From a virus, in IMG/VR virus record IMGVR_UViG_3300031951_000660, positions 1 through 34,349 of that record: a stretch of DNA of 34,349 bases. One strand, given 5' to 3'. Each line of letters opens with the position of its first letter. Positions within the stretch are counted from its first letter, which is position 1. The position numbers and the translations under genes are program-made. The notes below the pieces were generated by a model. That model saw only the letters and a list, made by a program, of their open reading frames with translations. It made no database searches and was not told the origin of the DNA. Shown piece by piece: positions 29,686-34,349 of this stretch.

Positions 29686-30924
29686 ATGGCTAGCAGTCTC
29701 CGAGTTAATGCTATCGTTCCTGCGAGTGGAACTAACGTCGCTATCGGGACTGCTGGTGGAACTATTACTTATTCTGCGAGTGTCTCTGGGATTTCTACTT
29801 TTACAACTTTAAATGCTACAAGTATTGTAGGTGTAACAACTGCTGGTATTACTACTGCTTATATTGGTTCTATTAATGATGGTCCCCTTTCTGGTGCCCG
29901 GAATAGAATAATTAACGGAGATATGAGGTTAGATCAGAGAAATAATGGAGCGAGTGTTTCAGTTACTGGTGATGGATTTGGTAATAGACAATTTCCAGTA
30001 GATAGATTTAACATTCAAAAAAACTCAACGTGTGTTATTTCTGGTATTCAAACATCTGACGTACCAACTGGTCAAGGTTTTTCAAATGCTTTAAGAGCAC
30101 AAGTCACCACCGCCGATGCCACTATTGCTGCTGGTGATTACGCTTCTATTAGTCATAGATTTGAGGGATATAACGTTGCCGATTTACACTATGGAACTAC
30201 CAATGCTAAAACAGCAACTTTATCTTTCTGGGTAAAATCTAGTATATCGGGGACATATTGTGTCGCACTTACAAACTATGCCGACAGTCGTGCTATTCCA
30301 ATAAATTATTCAATTAACTCTCCCGATACTTGGGAGTATAAAACCATTATTATTAGTGGAGATACTACTGGAACTTGGGAAAAGACCAACTCTGGTGGTA
30401 TGAATATGTCGTGGACACTAGGTGCTGGTACAGACTATCAGGCAACAAATAATACATGGACAGGAAGTGTAGAATTAGCAACATCATCACAAACTCAGTG
30501 GATTTCAACTCTTAATGCTACCTTTTTTATCACAGGAGTTCAATTAGAATCCGGTACAGTTGCGACCCCGTTTGAGAGAAGAAGTTTTGGGCAAGAGTTA
30601 GCATTATGTGAAAGATACTATCAAATAAAAGAATATAATGGGGGAACAGTTAATATGTATCCTGGTTCAACTAATGGTTATTTTAGCATACCTCTTTCTC
30701 CATTAATGAGAACTGGTCCATCCGTAGTTACTTATGATACAGCATATCAAGCTTCTGGATTTATATATTATAATGGGGGCAGTACTGCTGTAACTTATGG
30801 TAATAATCAAGCTCCAACAGTGGGTGCCGTTTCATCTGTAGCTTCTAGAACATCCGGAAACTTTTCTACTGGTGAAGTGTGTGGTCATACTTACGTTCGC
30901 ATTAGAGCTTCTGCCGAATTATAA
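29686..30924 (+). CDS. Tail fibre with jelly-roll/carbohydrate-binding-like domain (412 aa)
   Basis: The anchor is MASSLRVNAIVPASGTNV, followed by a short shaft (GISTFTTLNATSIVGVTTAG). From ~residue 70 comes ARNRIINGDMRLDQRNNGAS, then VDRFNIQK, ISHRFEGYNVADLHYGTTNA, ATLSFWVKSSISGTYCVALT and ISGDTTGTWEKTNS. ITGVQLESGTVATPFERRSF and LALCERYYQ close it at ~285-313. I associate this pattern with a galactose-binding/CBM-like jelly roll found in many phage fibres. The last 100 residues are a separate tip. An AAGGAG at 29673-29678 precedes the ATG, which overlaps a TATAAATG. The domain supports glycan binding on the host surface; the ligand is unknown. Confidence 0.8.
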   Translation: MASSLRVNAIVPASGTNVAIGTAGGTITYSASVSGISTFTTLNATSIVGVTTAGITTAYIGSINDGPLSGARNRIINGDMRLDQRNNGASVSVTGDGFGNRQFPVDRFNIQKNSTCVISGIQTSDVPTGQGFSNALRAQVTTADATIAAGDYASISHRFEGYNVADLHYGTTNAKTATLSFWVKSSISGTYCVALTNYADSRAIPINYSINSPDTWEYKTIIISGDTTGTWEKTNSGGMNMSWTLGAGTDYQATNNTWTGSVELATSSQTQWISTLNATFFITGVQLESGTVATPFERRSFGQELALCERYYQIKEYNGGTVNMYPGSTNGYFSIPLSPLMRTGPSVVTYDTAYQASGFIYYNGGSTAVTYGNNQAPTVGAVSSVASRTSGNFSTGEVCGHTYVRIRASAEL

Positions 30925-30936
30925 GGAGATAAAGTT

Positions 30937-31158
30937 ATGAATTTTAAATTAAATCAAGATAGGTCATCTGCAAATAAAATAGGAACAGACGAATGGCACA
31001 ATGTCGAGACCTCAACAGAATATCTTCTCTGGTTAGAAGAAGGCAATGAACCTCTTCCACCAGACCCAATTACTGAACCAGAATCTTTAACTCCACAACA
31101 GAAGTTAGAGGCAGCAGGACTCTCAATAGAAGAACTCAAAGAACTGTTGGGTCTATAA
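30937..31158 (+). CDS. Small fibre-accessory-like protein (73 aa)
   Basis: This is an acidic protein: MNFKLNQDRSSANKIGTDEW, then a segment with TSTEYLLWLEEGNEPLPPDP, and a helical end LTPQQKLEAAGLSIEELKEL. The 'WLxEGNxPLPxD' turn recalls phage tail-fibre assembly proteins. It lies 12 bases after the jelly-roll fibre, with AAGGAG upstream (30924-30929), so it is probably this fibre's partner. The stop TAA is inside a perfect late octamer. No firm family assignment. Confidence 0.65.
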   Translation: MNFKLNQDRSSANKIGTDEWHNVETSTEYLLWLEEGNEPLPPDPITEPESLTPQQKLEAAGLSIEELKELLGL

Positions 31159-31161
31159 ATA
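31154..31161 (+). promoter_or_regulatory. Late promoter octamer TATAAATA (stop-codon embedded)
   Basis: This is a perfect consensus formed by the Leu-stop codons of the upstream gene (CTA TAA). A TCTAAAAACTC leader follows; ATG 31179 is 17 bases away and itself overlaps TATAAATG. Confidence 0.76.
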
Positions 31162-31178
31162 TCTAAAAACTCATATAA

Positions 31179-32321
31179 ATGTCTGATATAAGATTCAATC
31201 GTTGGTTACATCAATCTGGTACTGGCGGAGTCTATCAAGATTCCACTGGTAGAGTCGGTATCGGAACGTCAGTACCAACGAGTGCTTTGGATGTTCAGTC
31301 AGGGACGATTAAGATTGGTAATAATACTTTAAGTTCTTCTGGGGTTTCTACTTTTACATCAGTAACTGCCACTACTGTAACTGCTACAAGCATTACAAAT
31401 ACTGGTGTTACAACCGTTGCTGCCGGTAGCACTTCAGCTCCATCTATAAGTCCAACAGGTGACAGTAATACCGGTATATTCTTTCCTTCTGCTGATACCA
31501 TAGCGTTTGGTGAAGGTGGTGTAGAAGCAGCTAGGTTTGATAGTAATGGTCGTCTGGGTATAGGAACAATAAGTGCTGTAAAAACACTTGACGTAAGAGG
31601 TGAAGCAACTTTTGGTGCTGGAGTAACAGTATCAGATTTAAATTGGGGTAAGGACGCTAATCAATTAGTTTATACTTTTTCAGGAACTGCTTCTGGAACT
31701 AATCCTGCTGACGGTTGTTTAGCACTTGTAAATCCAAATGCAAATCCAAGTGCATCAAGAATTGGTTCGATTGTTTTTGGAAATAAAGTATCTGGAACCA
31801 ATCTAACAGGCAATCCTGGTATTAAGGCAGTTATTGAGTCTTATACAAATACTAATGTTGGAAATGCTGCAGATACTGGTGGATATTTGAGATTTCAAGT
31901 CAAACCTGATAATGGTGAATTGGGAGTTCAAATGCAATTGAACTCTAATGGAAATTTATTATTTAACTCTGGATATGGTTCAGTAGCAACGGCTTATGGA
32001 TGTCGTGTTTGGGTGAACTTTGATGGAACAAGTGGATCTATTCGTGGTAGTGCTAATGTAACCAGTGTAACTAGAAATAGTACTGGAAATTATACAATCA
32101 ATTTTTCAAGTTCTATGCCAGATTCTAACTATTGTCCAACGGTCTCCATCTCTCAAGGTGGTGGGCAAGGATTAGTTCATCAGGTTGGACAAGGTGGACC
32201 AAACCTAAACTCTGGAAATTATTCAGCATTTGGAACTGGTTCACTAAAAATTGTGACTGGTAACCCATCTAGTAGTGTTCCTTTTGATGTTAATAGTTGT
32301 AATGTAGCAATTTTCCGTTAA
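31179..32321 (+). CDS. Tail fibre with VNFDGT-type tip (380 aa)
   Basis: The N terminus (MSDIRFNRWLHQSGTGGVYQ) differs from the other anchors. The shaft has GRVGIGTSVPTSALDVQSGT, APSISPTGDSNTGIFFPSAD (shared with the fibre at 13790) and GRLGIGTISAVKTLDVRGEA. The central ~150-270 region is beta-rich. The tip from ~277 (VWVNFDGTSGSIRGSANVTS, then NYTINFSSSMPDSNY) is a widespread phage fibre-tip type that I recognise by its 'WVNF(D/N)GT...IR.S.NV.S(I/V)T.N..G.Y(T)(V/I)NF...MPD' order. It is followed by two small genes. Receptor binding is inferred. Confidence 0.82.
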   Translation: MSDIRFNRWLHQSGTGGVYQDSTGRVGIGTSVPTSALDVQSGTIKIGNNTLSSSGVSTFTSVTATTVTATSITNTGVTTVAAGSTSAPSISPTGDSNTGIFFPSADTIAFGEGGVEAARFDSNGRLGIGTISAVKTLDVRGEATFGAGVTVSDLNWGKDANQLVYTFSGTASGTNPADGCLALVNPNANPSASRIGSIVFGNKVSGTNLTGNPGIKAVIESYTNTNVGNAADTGGYLRFQVKPDNGELGVQMQLNSNGNLLFNSGYGSVATAYGCRVWVNFDGTSGSIRGSANVTSVTRNSTGNYTINFSSSMPDSNYCPTVSISQGGGQGLVHQVGQGGPNLNSGNYSAFGTGSLKIVTGNPSSSVPFDVNSCNVAIFR

Positions 32322-32323
32322 TT

Positions 32324-32331
32324 TATAAATA
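32324..32331 (+). promoter_or_regulatory. Late promoter octamer TATAAATA
   Basis: This is a perfect consensus starting 3 bases after the fibre stop. The next ATG (32353) is 21 bases downstream. Confidence 0.74.
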
Positions 32332-32352
32332 TTCACAAGTCTTAAAATAATT

Positions 32353-32616
32353 ATGGCACAATTAATTCTTATGCATAATGATTTTGGTGGAGTTGCAGTA
32401 GGATACCCAACACCAGAAGCACTTGAAAATTATACAATCACTGAAATTGCTCTTAAGGATACTCCAACTGGGCAACCTTTTTGGATTGTAAATGAAGAAG
32501 AAGTATCAAATGACTATACATTTTTTAATGCTTGGGAACTTGATGTAGAAGAACTTGGAGAACCGACAGGATACGGTATGGACTATGAAGACTGGGTACT
32601 GGAGTACAAGAAATGA
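32353..32616 (+). CDS. Small acidic fibre-accessory-like protein (87 aa)
   Basis: The protein reads AQLILMHNDFGGVAVGYPTP, then ENYTITEIALKDTPTGQPFW and IVNEEEVSNDYTFFNAWELD. The 'D.P.G.P(F/Y)WI....(V/L)..D..F..AWE' order is typical of small proteins encoded after marine phage fibre genes. It ends with an ATGA overlap with the next gene, so the two are coupled and follow the 380-residue fibre as a pair. A fibre-assembly role is inferred. Confidence 0.68.
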   Translation: MAQLILMHNDFGGVAVGYPTPEALENYTITEIALKDTPTGQPFWIVNEEEVSNDYTFFNAWELDVEELGEPTGYGMDYEDWVLEYKK

Positions 32617-32882
32617 TCAAGATTAACGTAGATAAAGCAAAAGAAATCCAAAAAGATAAGATGAGAGCGGTGAGAAAACCACTTCTAGAAAAACTGGATG
32701 TGGATTTTGTAAGAGCACTTGAATTTGGTACTGATACTGAAGAAATTAAGACTCAAAAACAAGCACTTCGTGATGCAACCAATATTGTTACTGAAGCAGA
32801 AATAACTGGAACAACCGTTGATGAGATCACAACAGAACTCAAAGAAGTTTGGAATGAGAGTCTTTTAGGTCCTAAACCTTAA
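32613..32882 (+). CDS. Tail assembly chaperone-like small protein (89 aa)
   Basis: The product is helical and charged: IKINVDKAKEIQKDKMRAVR, KPLLEKLDVDFVRALEFGTD, then TEEIKTQKQALRDATNIVTE. The pattern 'KAKEI..D..R..RKPLL..LDV.F..A.E.G.....I...KQ.LRD.T' is one I associate with phage tail-fibre/tail assembly chaperone-like proteins. It starts inside the stop of the preceding gene and is the last member of the fibre block. A perfect 14-bp palindrome begins 2 bases after its stop codon. Confidence 0.7.
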   Translation: MIKINVDKAKEIQKDKMRAVRKPLLEKLDVDFVRALEFGTDTEEIKTQKQALRDATNIVTEAEITGTTVDEITTELKEVWNESLLGPKP

Positions 32883-32883
32883 T

Positions 32884-32897
32884 TAAGTTATAACTTA
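32884..32897. promoter_or_regulatory. Perfect 14-bp AT-rich palindrome
   Basis: TAAGTTATAACTTA is its own reverse complement. It lies 54 bases upstream of the -35 box at 32951 and could bind a dimeric regulator, but AT-rich palindromes also arise by chance. Confidence 0.35.
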
Positions 32898-32941
32898 TCT
32901 TCAACGGCAACAAACCTAGTCTACTTATAAAAACACACTTC

Positions 32942-32955
32942 GTCAACCGGTTGAC
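32942..32955. promoter_or_regulatory. Perfect 14-bp palindrome overlapping the -35 box (candidate operator)
   Basis: GTCAACCGGTTGAC is its own reverse complement and contains five of the six -35 bases (TTGAC). A dimeric regulator bound here would block RNA polymerase. The GC-containing core makes chance less likely than for the AT-rich palindrome. No cognate regulator gene is visible. Confidence 0.5.
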
Positions 32956-32979
32956 AACCTTTTGAATTTCCTTTATAAT
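32951..32979 (+). promoter_or_regulatory. Perfect consensus sigma-70 promoter
   Basis: TTGACA (32951-32956), a 17-base spacer, and TATAAT (32974-32979) match the bacterial consensus at all 12 positions with ideal spacing. The start site is expected near 32986. This is the pattern of a phage early promoter served by host RNA polymerase. Confidence 0.85.
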
Positions 32980-33050
32980 ATTCAAGTCTTCAATATCCTT
33001 GTAACTTTGGGAATGAAGACCACTTCTCTGTGGTGGGAGAGGTGAGTTGG

Positions 33051-33059
33051 TGGTATAAT
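33051..33059 (+). promoter_or_regulatory. Second extended -10 element TGGTATAAT
   Basis: This is the same nonamer as at 17233-17241. It lies immediately before the terminator stem, so a start from it would fall inside the hairpin. It may be a real promoter for glutaredoxin or simply part of the RNA sequence. Confidence 0.3.
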
Positions 33060-33087
33060 AAGGAGGGTTTTTATACCCTCTTTTTTT
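33060..33087 (+). terminator. Rho-independent terminator
   Basis: The core stem GAGGGT/ACCCTC (33063-33068 with 33075-33080) has a six-base loop and runs into seven T residues (33081-33087). The flanking AA/TT bases and a G-U pair extend it to 9 bp. It lies 107 bases downstream of the consensus -10 and 32 bases before the glutaredoxin ATG. Confidence 0.82.
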
Positions 33088-33119
33088 CTATTATAAATTA
33101 CTATAAATCTCAATGCCTT

Positions 33120-33362
33120 ATGAATTTCACTATCTACTCAAAAGAGGATTGCCCATATTGCTATAAAGTTAAACAAGTTCTTGAATTGACAGGAAATAGC
33201 TTTGTGGTTTATAATTTAGGAGAACATTTTACTAAAGAAGAATTCTATGCCGAGTTTGGTGAGGGTTCTACTTTCCCACAGGTCGTTTGTGATGACCAGA
33301 AATTAGGAGGATCCGTTGACACAATCAAATTCCTCAAGGAACAACAAATTATCAAGTCCTGA
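33120..33362 (+). CDS. Glutaredoxin
   Basis: Starting at ATG 33120 gives an 80-residue protein, the usual size of a phage glutaredoxin: the NFTIYSK strand, the redox motif C11-P-Y-C14, the cis-Pro loop TFPQVV at ~51-56 and the GG turn in LGGSVD. The frame is open further upstream to 33030, but that extension would begin with an unrelated segment running through the terminator, so it is rejected. Glutaredoxin uses glutathione to reduce protein disulfides; in T4-like phages it can donate electrons to ribonucleotide reductase (family knowledge), which fits nucleotide supply for phage DNA. Both active-site Cys residues are present. No reductase gene is visible in this window. Confidence 0.93.
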   Translation: MNFTIYSKEDCPYCYKVKQVLELTGNSFVVYNLGEHFTKEEFYAEFGEGSTFPQVVCDDQKLGGSVDTIKFLKEQQIIKS

Positions 33363-33370
33363 CATAAATA
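33363..33370 (+). promoter_or_regulatory. Late promoter octamer CATAAATA
   Basis: The octamer begins right after the glutaredoxin stop (TGA, 33360-33362). It can serve the 34-codon ORF at 33374 or the membrane-protein gene at 33554. Confidence 0.55.
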
Positions 33371-33373
33371 AAA

Positions 33374-33478
33374 ATGAAGACCACTTTAATCGTGGCGTTG
33401 AACTTATACTTAATGGAGGAAAAAGAAAGCAAACTCAACCGTTCCACATCATCTTTGAGAAGATGGTTTGCTTTCTGA
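33374..33478 (+). CDS. Doubtful 34-residue ORF
   Basis: This short frame starts 3 bases after a late octamer and ends with TGA at 33476-33478. It has a hydrophobic first part (TTLIVALNLYL) and a basic Ser/Arg end (SSLRRWFAF). I recognise no family, and there is no Shine-Dalgarno sequence. Its 5' end overlaps a 14-base repeat shared with the candidate RNA at 33012, so this stretch may instead be untranslated leader for the next gene. Confidence 0.25.
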   Translation: MKTTLIVALNLYLMEEKESKLNRSTSSLRRWFAF

Positions 33479-33480
33479 AT

Positions 33481-33542
33481 CGGGAAGTAACCATCTATTT
33501 TGAGTTTTCCTTTAAGTCAAGGAAAAGAAAAGTAGTTTCCCG
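33481..33542. repeat. Nested inverted repeats upstream of the membrane-protein gene
   Basis: An inner perfect hairpin TTTTCCTT/AAGGAAAA (33505-33512 with 33519-33526, six-base loop) sits inside an outer CGGGAA/TTCCCG pair (33481-33486 with 33537-33542). No T tract follows, so it is not a standard terminator; a structured leader is possible. Confidence 0.5.
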
Positions 33543-33553
33543 AGGTAAAAGAA

Positions 33554-33790
33554 ATGCTCGCAGTTAGTTTAGTTTTTGGTTCCTTTCTAACAGTATTGTT
33601 TCTTATAGTGGGAGTAATGGCAGGTTGGGTGGCAAGAGAATATATGATGAACTATCGGGAAATTCCAAAGTTACATCCAGAATTCTATGATCAGAATGGT
33701 AATGTAATTCCCGATGAAGTTTTAGCTATTTCATTTAATCCAGATTATTTTGACGACGAAAATTATGACAACGACGACGACGAAGACTAA
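33554..33790 (+). CDS. Small membrane protein with acidic tail (78 aa)
   Basis: One strong membrane helix spans about residues 4-26 (VSLVFGSFLTVLFLIVGVMA, then GW). It is followed by a basic turn (VAREYMMNYRE), a conserved-looking PKLHPEFYDQNGNVIPDEVL segment and a very acidic C terminus of Asp, Glu, Asn and Tyr. The single helix and short outer part suggest an inner-membrane protein. I take it as a conserved cyanophage protein without known function. GAGG at 33542-33545 is the probable ribosome-binding site. Its last 26 bases overlap the next gene in another frame, so the acidic tail sequence is doubly coding. Confidence 0.8.
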   Translation: MLAVSLVFGSFLTVLFLIVGVMAGWVAREYMMNYREIPKLHPEFYDQNGNVIPDEVLAISFNPDYFDDENYDNDDDED

Positions 33791-34349
33791 GACCAAAACA
33801 ACTCCCAAGACTGTTAAGGTCACTCCAATTCCAGAACTACCTACCAATCCTTTTGCTTTTGAGGTTCTAGACCTTGTATCAAAGCAAAAATCTAATGTTA
33901 AGAAGGTAGAAGTTCTCAAAAAATATGAGCACATTTCACTGAAGGTGATTCTGCTCTGGAACTTTGATGAGACTGTGATTTCAGTTCTTCCAGAGGGACC
34001 AGTTCCTTATTCTGGATATGCTGATCAGACTTCTTATAGTGGCAGTCTTTCTACGAAGATCACCGAAGAGATTCGTAGAATGCACGAGACTGGATCATTC
34101 TCTCTTGGAGCAACTGATAAGCAGGGACATACCACACTTCGTAGAGAGTATGTGAACCTGTATCACTTTGTTAAAGGTGGTAATGATGCTCTGAATAACA
34201 TTCGTCGTGAGACAATGTTCATCAATATTCTAGAAGGACTTCATCCACTGGAATCAGAGATCCTTTGCCTGATCAAAGACAAGAAACTTTCGGAAAAATA
34301 TAATCTTACAAAAGAAGTTGTAATGGAGGCATATCCCGATATTCAGTGG
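33765..34349 (+). CDS. Conserved cyanophage protein, N-terminal part (3' truncated by window edge)
   Basis: The frame is open from ATG 33765 to the last base (195 codons seen). After a Thr/Lys-rich N terminus (TTTTTKTKTKTTPKTVKV) comes a compact soluble region: NPFAFEVLDLVSKQKSNVKK, VEVLKKYEHISLKVILLWNF, VLPEGPVPYSGYADQTSYSG, RRETMFINILEGLHPLESEI and CLIKDKKLSEKYNLTKEVVM. I recognise this as a protein widely conserved in T4-like cyanophages and possibly the family called DUF6433; that name is from memory and unverified. The function is unknown. Charged helices and the lack of a signal peptide point to a cytoplasmic protein. The start overlaps the preceding gene by 26 bases. Confidence 0.8.
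   Translation, partial: MTTTTTKTKTKTTPKTVKVTPIPELPTNPFAFEVLDLVSKQKSNVKKVEVLKKYEHISLKVILLWNFDETVISVLPEGPVPYSGYADQTSYSGSLSTKITEEIRRMHETGSFSLGATDKQGHTTLRREYVNLYHFVKGGNDALNNIRRETMFINILEGLHPLESEILCLIKDKKLSEKYNLTKEVVMEAYPDIQW

Larger units (their letters stand above)
32986..33087 (+). ncRNA. Candidate ~100-nt structured small RNA or attenuator leader
   Basis: A transcript from the consensus promoter would begin near 32986. It could fold into GTCTTCA/TGAAGAC (32986-32992 with 33014-33020) and CACTTCTC/GAGAGGTG (33021-33028 with 33037-33044, one G-U pair; CCAC/GTGG is an alternative). It would end at the terminator stem and U tract at 33087. No coding frame is needed to explain this. It may be a free small RNA, or a leader whose terminator controls read-through into glutaredoxin at 33120. 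Expression is not shown by the sequence alone. Confidence 0.45.
32883..33119. other. 237-base intergenic regulatory region
   Basis: There is no convincing coding frame here. The region contains two perfect 14-bp palindromes (32884-32897 and 32942-32955), a consensus sigma-70 promoter (32951-32979), three possible hairpins and a terminator (33060-33087). Near-late octamers TATAAATT (33092-33099) and TATAAATC (33102-33109) come just before glutaredoxin. I see no tRNA cloverleaf. Confidence 0.8.

Noticed and set aside
32900-32956. Divergent minus-strand promoter sharing the palindrome
   Set aside because: The palindrome gives TTGAC on the minus strand, but the -10 at the proper distance is poor (TAGACT) and no minus-strand gene lies upstream.
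33030-33119. Upstream extension of glutaredoxin by 30 codons
   Set aside because: It would translate through the terminator hairpin and add a segment absent from glutaredoxins; ATG 33120 gives the normal family start.
32883-33119. tRNA gene in the intergenic region
   Set aside because: No T-loop (GTTCRA) with matching acceptor stem or CCA-end layout was found.
33316-33567. 83-codon frame overlapping the glutaredoxin end and the following leader
   Set aside because: Its start is deep inside glutaredoxin with no ribosome-binding site, its sequence is basic and unstructured, and the region is better explained by a late promoter and inverted repeats. Not fully excluded.

Overview
The window reads as part of the genome of a T4-like cyanophage (a cyanomyovirus of marine picocyanobacteria). 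The evidence is a full-length photosystem II D2 gene (psbD) beside an endonuclease VII-like gene, a phage-type glutaredoxin, about a dozen tail-fibre-like genes, and many copies of the T4-type late-promoter octamer (T/C/A/G)ATAAATA. All genes that I can support are on the + strand. The DNA is AT-rich, with GC-rich islands only where glycine-rich domains are encoded.

Layout. (1) 1-2211, auxiliary-metabolism edge: the 3' end of an endonuclease VII-like gene, psbD closed by a strong terminator, two small unknown ORFs and an HNH nuclease gene. (2) 2268-17218, first fibre block: a beta-helix-like virion protein, a 1912-residue repeat protein flanked by two ~110-residue paralogues, several modular fibres (one with a C1q-like tip), small partner proteins, and a Gly-rich fibre with two Gly-rich domains. 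(3) 17273-19830, enzyme island: three proteins that look like 2-oxoglutarate/Fe(II) oxygenases, with a GIY-YIG/NUMOD3 homing endonuclease gene between the first and second. (4) 19856-32882, second fibre block: two more Gly-rich fibres, a run of short modular fibres with C1q-like, jelly-roll-like and other tips, each followed by a small partner gene, and a very close second copy of the 90-residue partner protein. (5) 32883-34349, regulatory edge: two perfect 14-bp palindromes, a perfect consensus sigma-70 promoter, a possible ~100-nt structured RNA ending in a terminator, glutaredoxin, a small membrane protein, and the start of a conserved cyanophage protein that runs off the end.

How it fits together. 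The fibre blocks look like an array of interchangeable host-recognition modules: shared N-terminal anchors and shaft motifs, different C-terminal tips, and a small accessory gene that appears to match the tip type. Most modules are joined by a compact element in which the upstream stop codon (TAA) lies inside the late promoter of the next gene, followed by a short A-rich leader with no Shine-Dalgarno sequence. psbD probably supports host photosynthesis during infection, and the nucleases beside it and inside the oxygenase island are plausible drivers of gene mobility. The least expected feature is the 32883-33119 intergenic region, which looks like an operator-controlled early promoter feeding a short structured RNA or attenuator.
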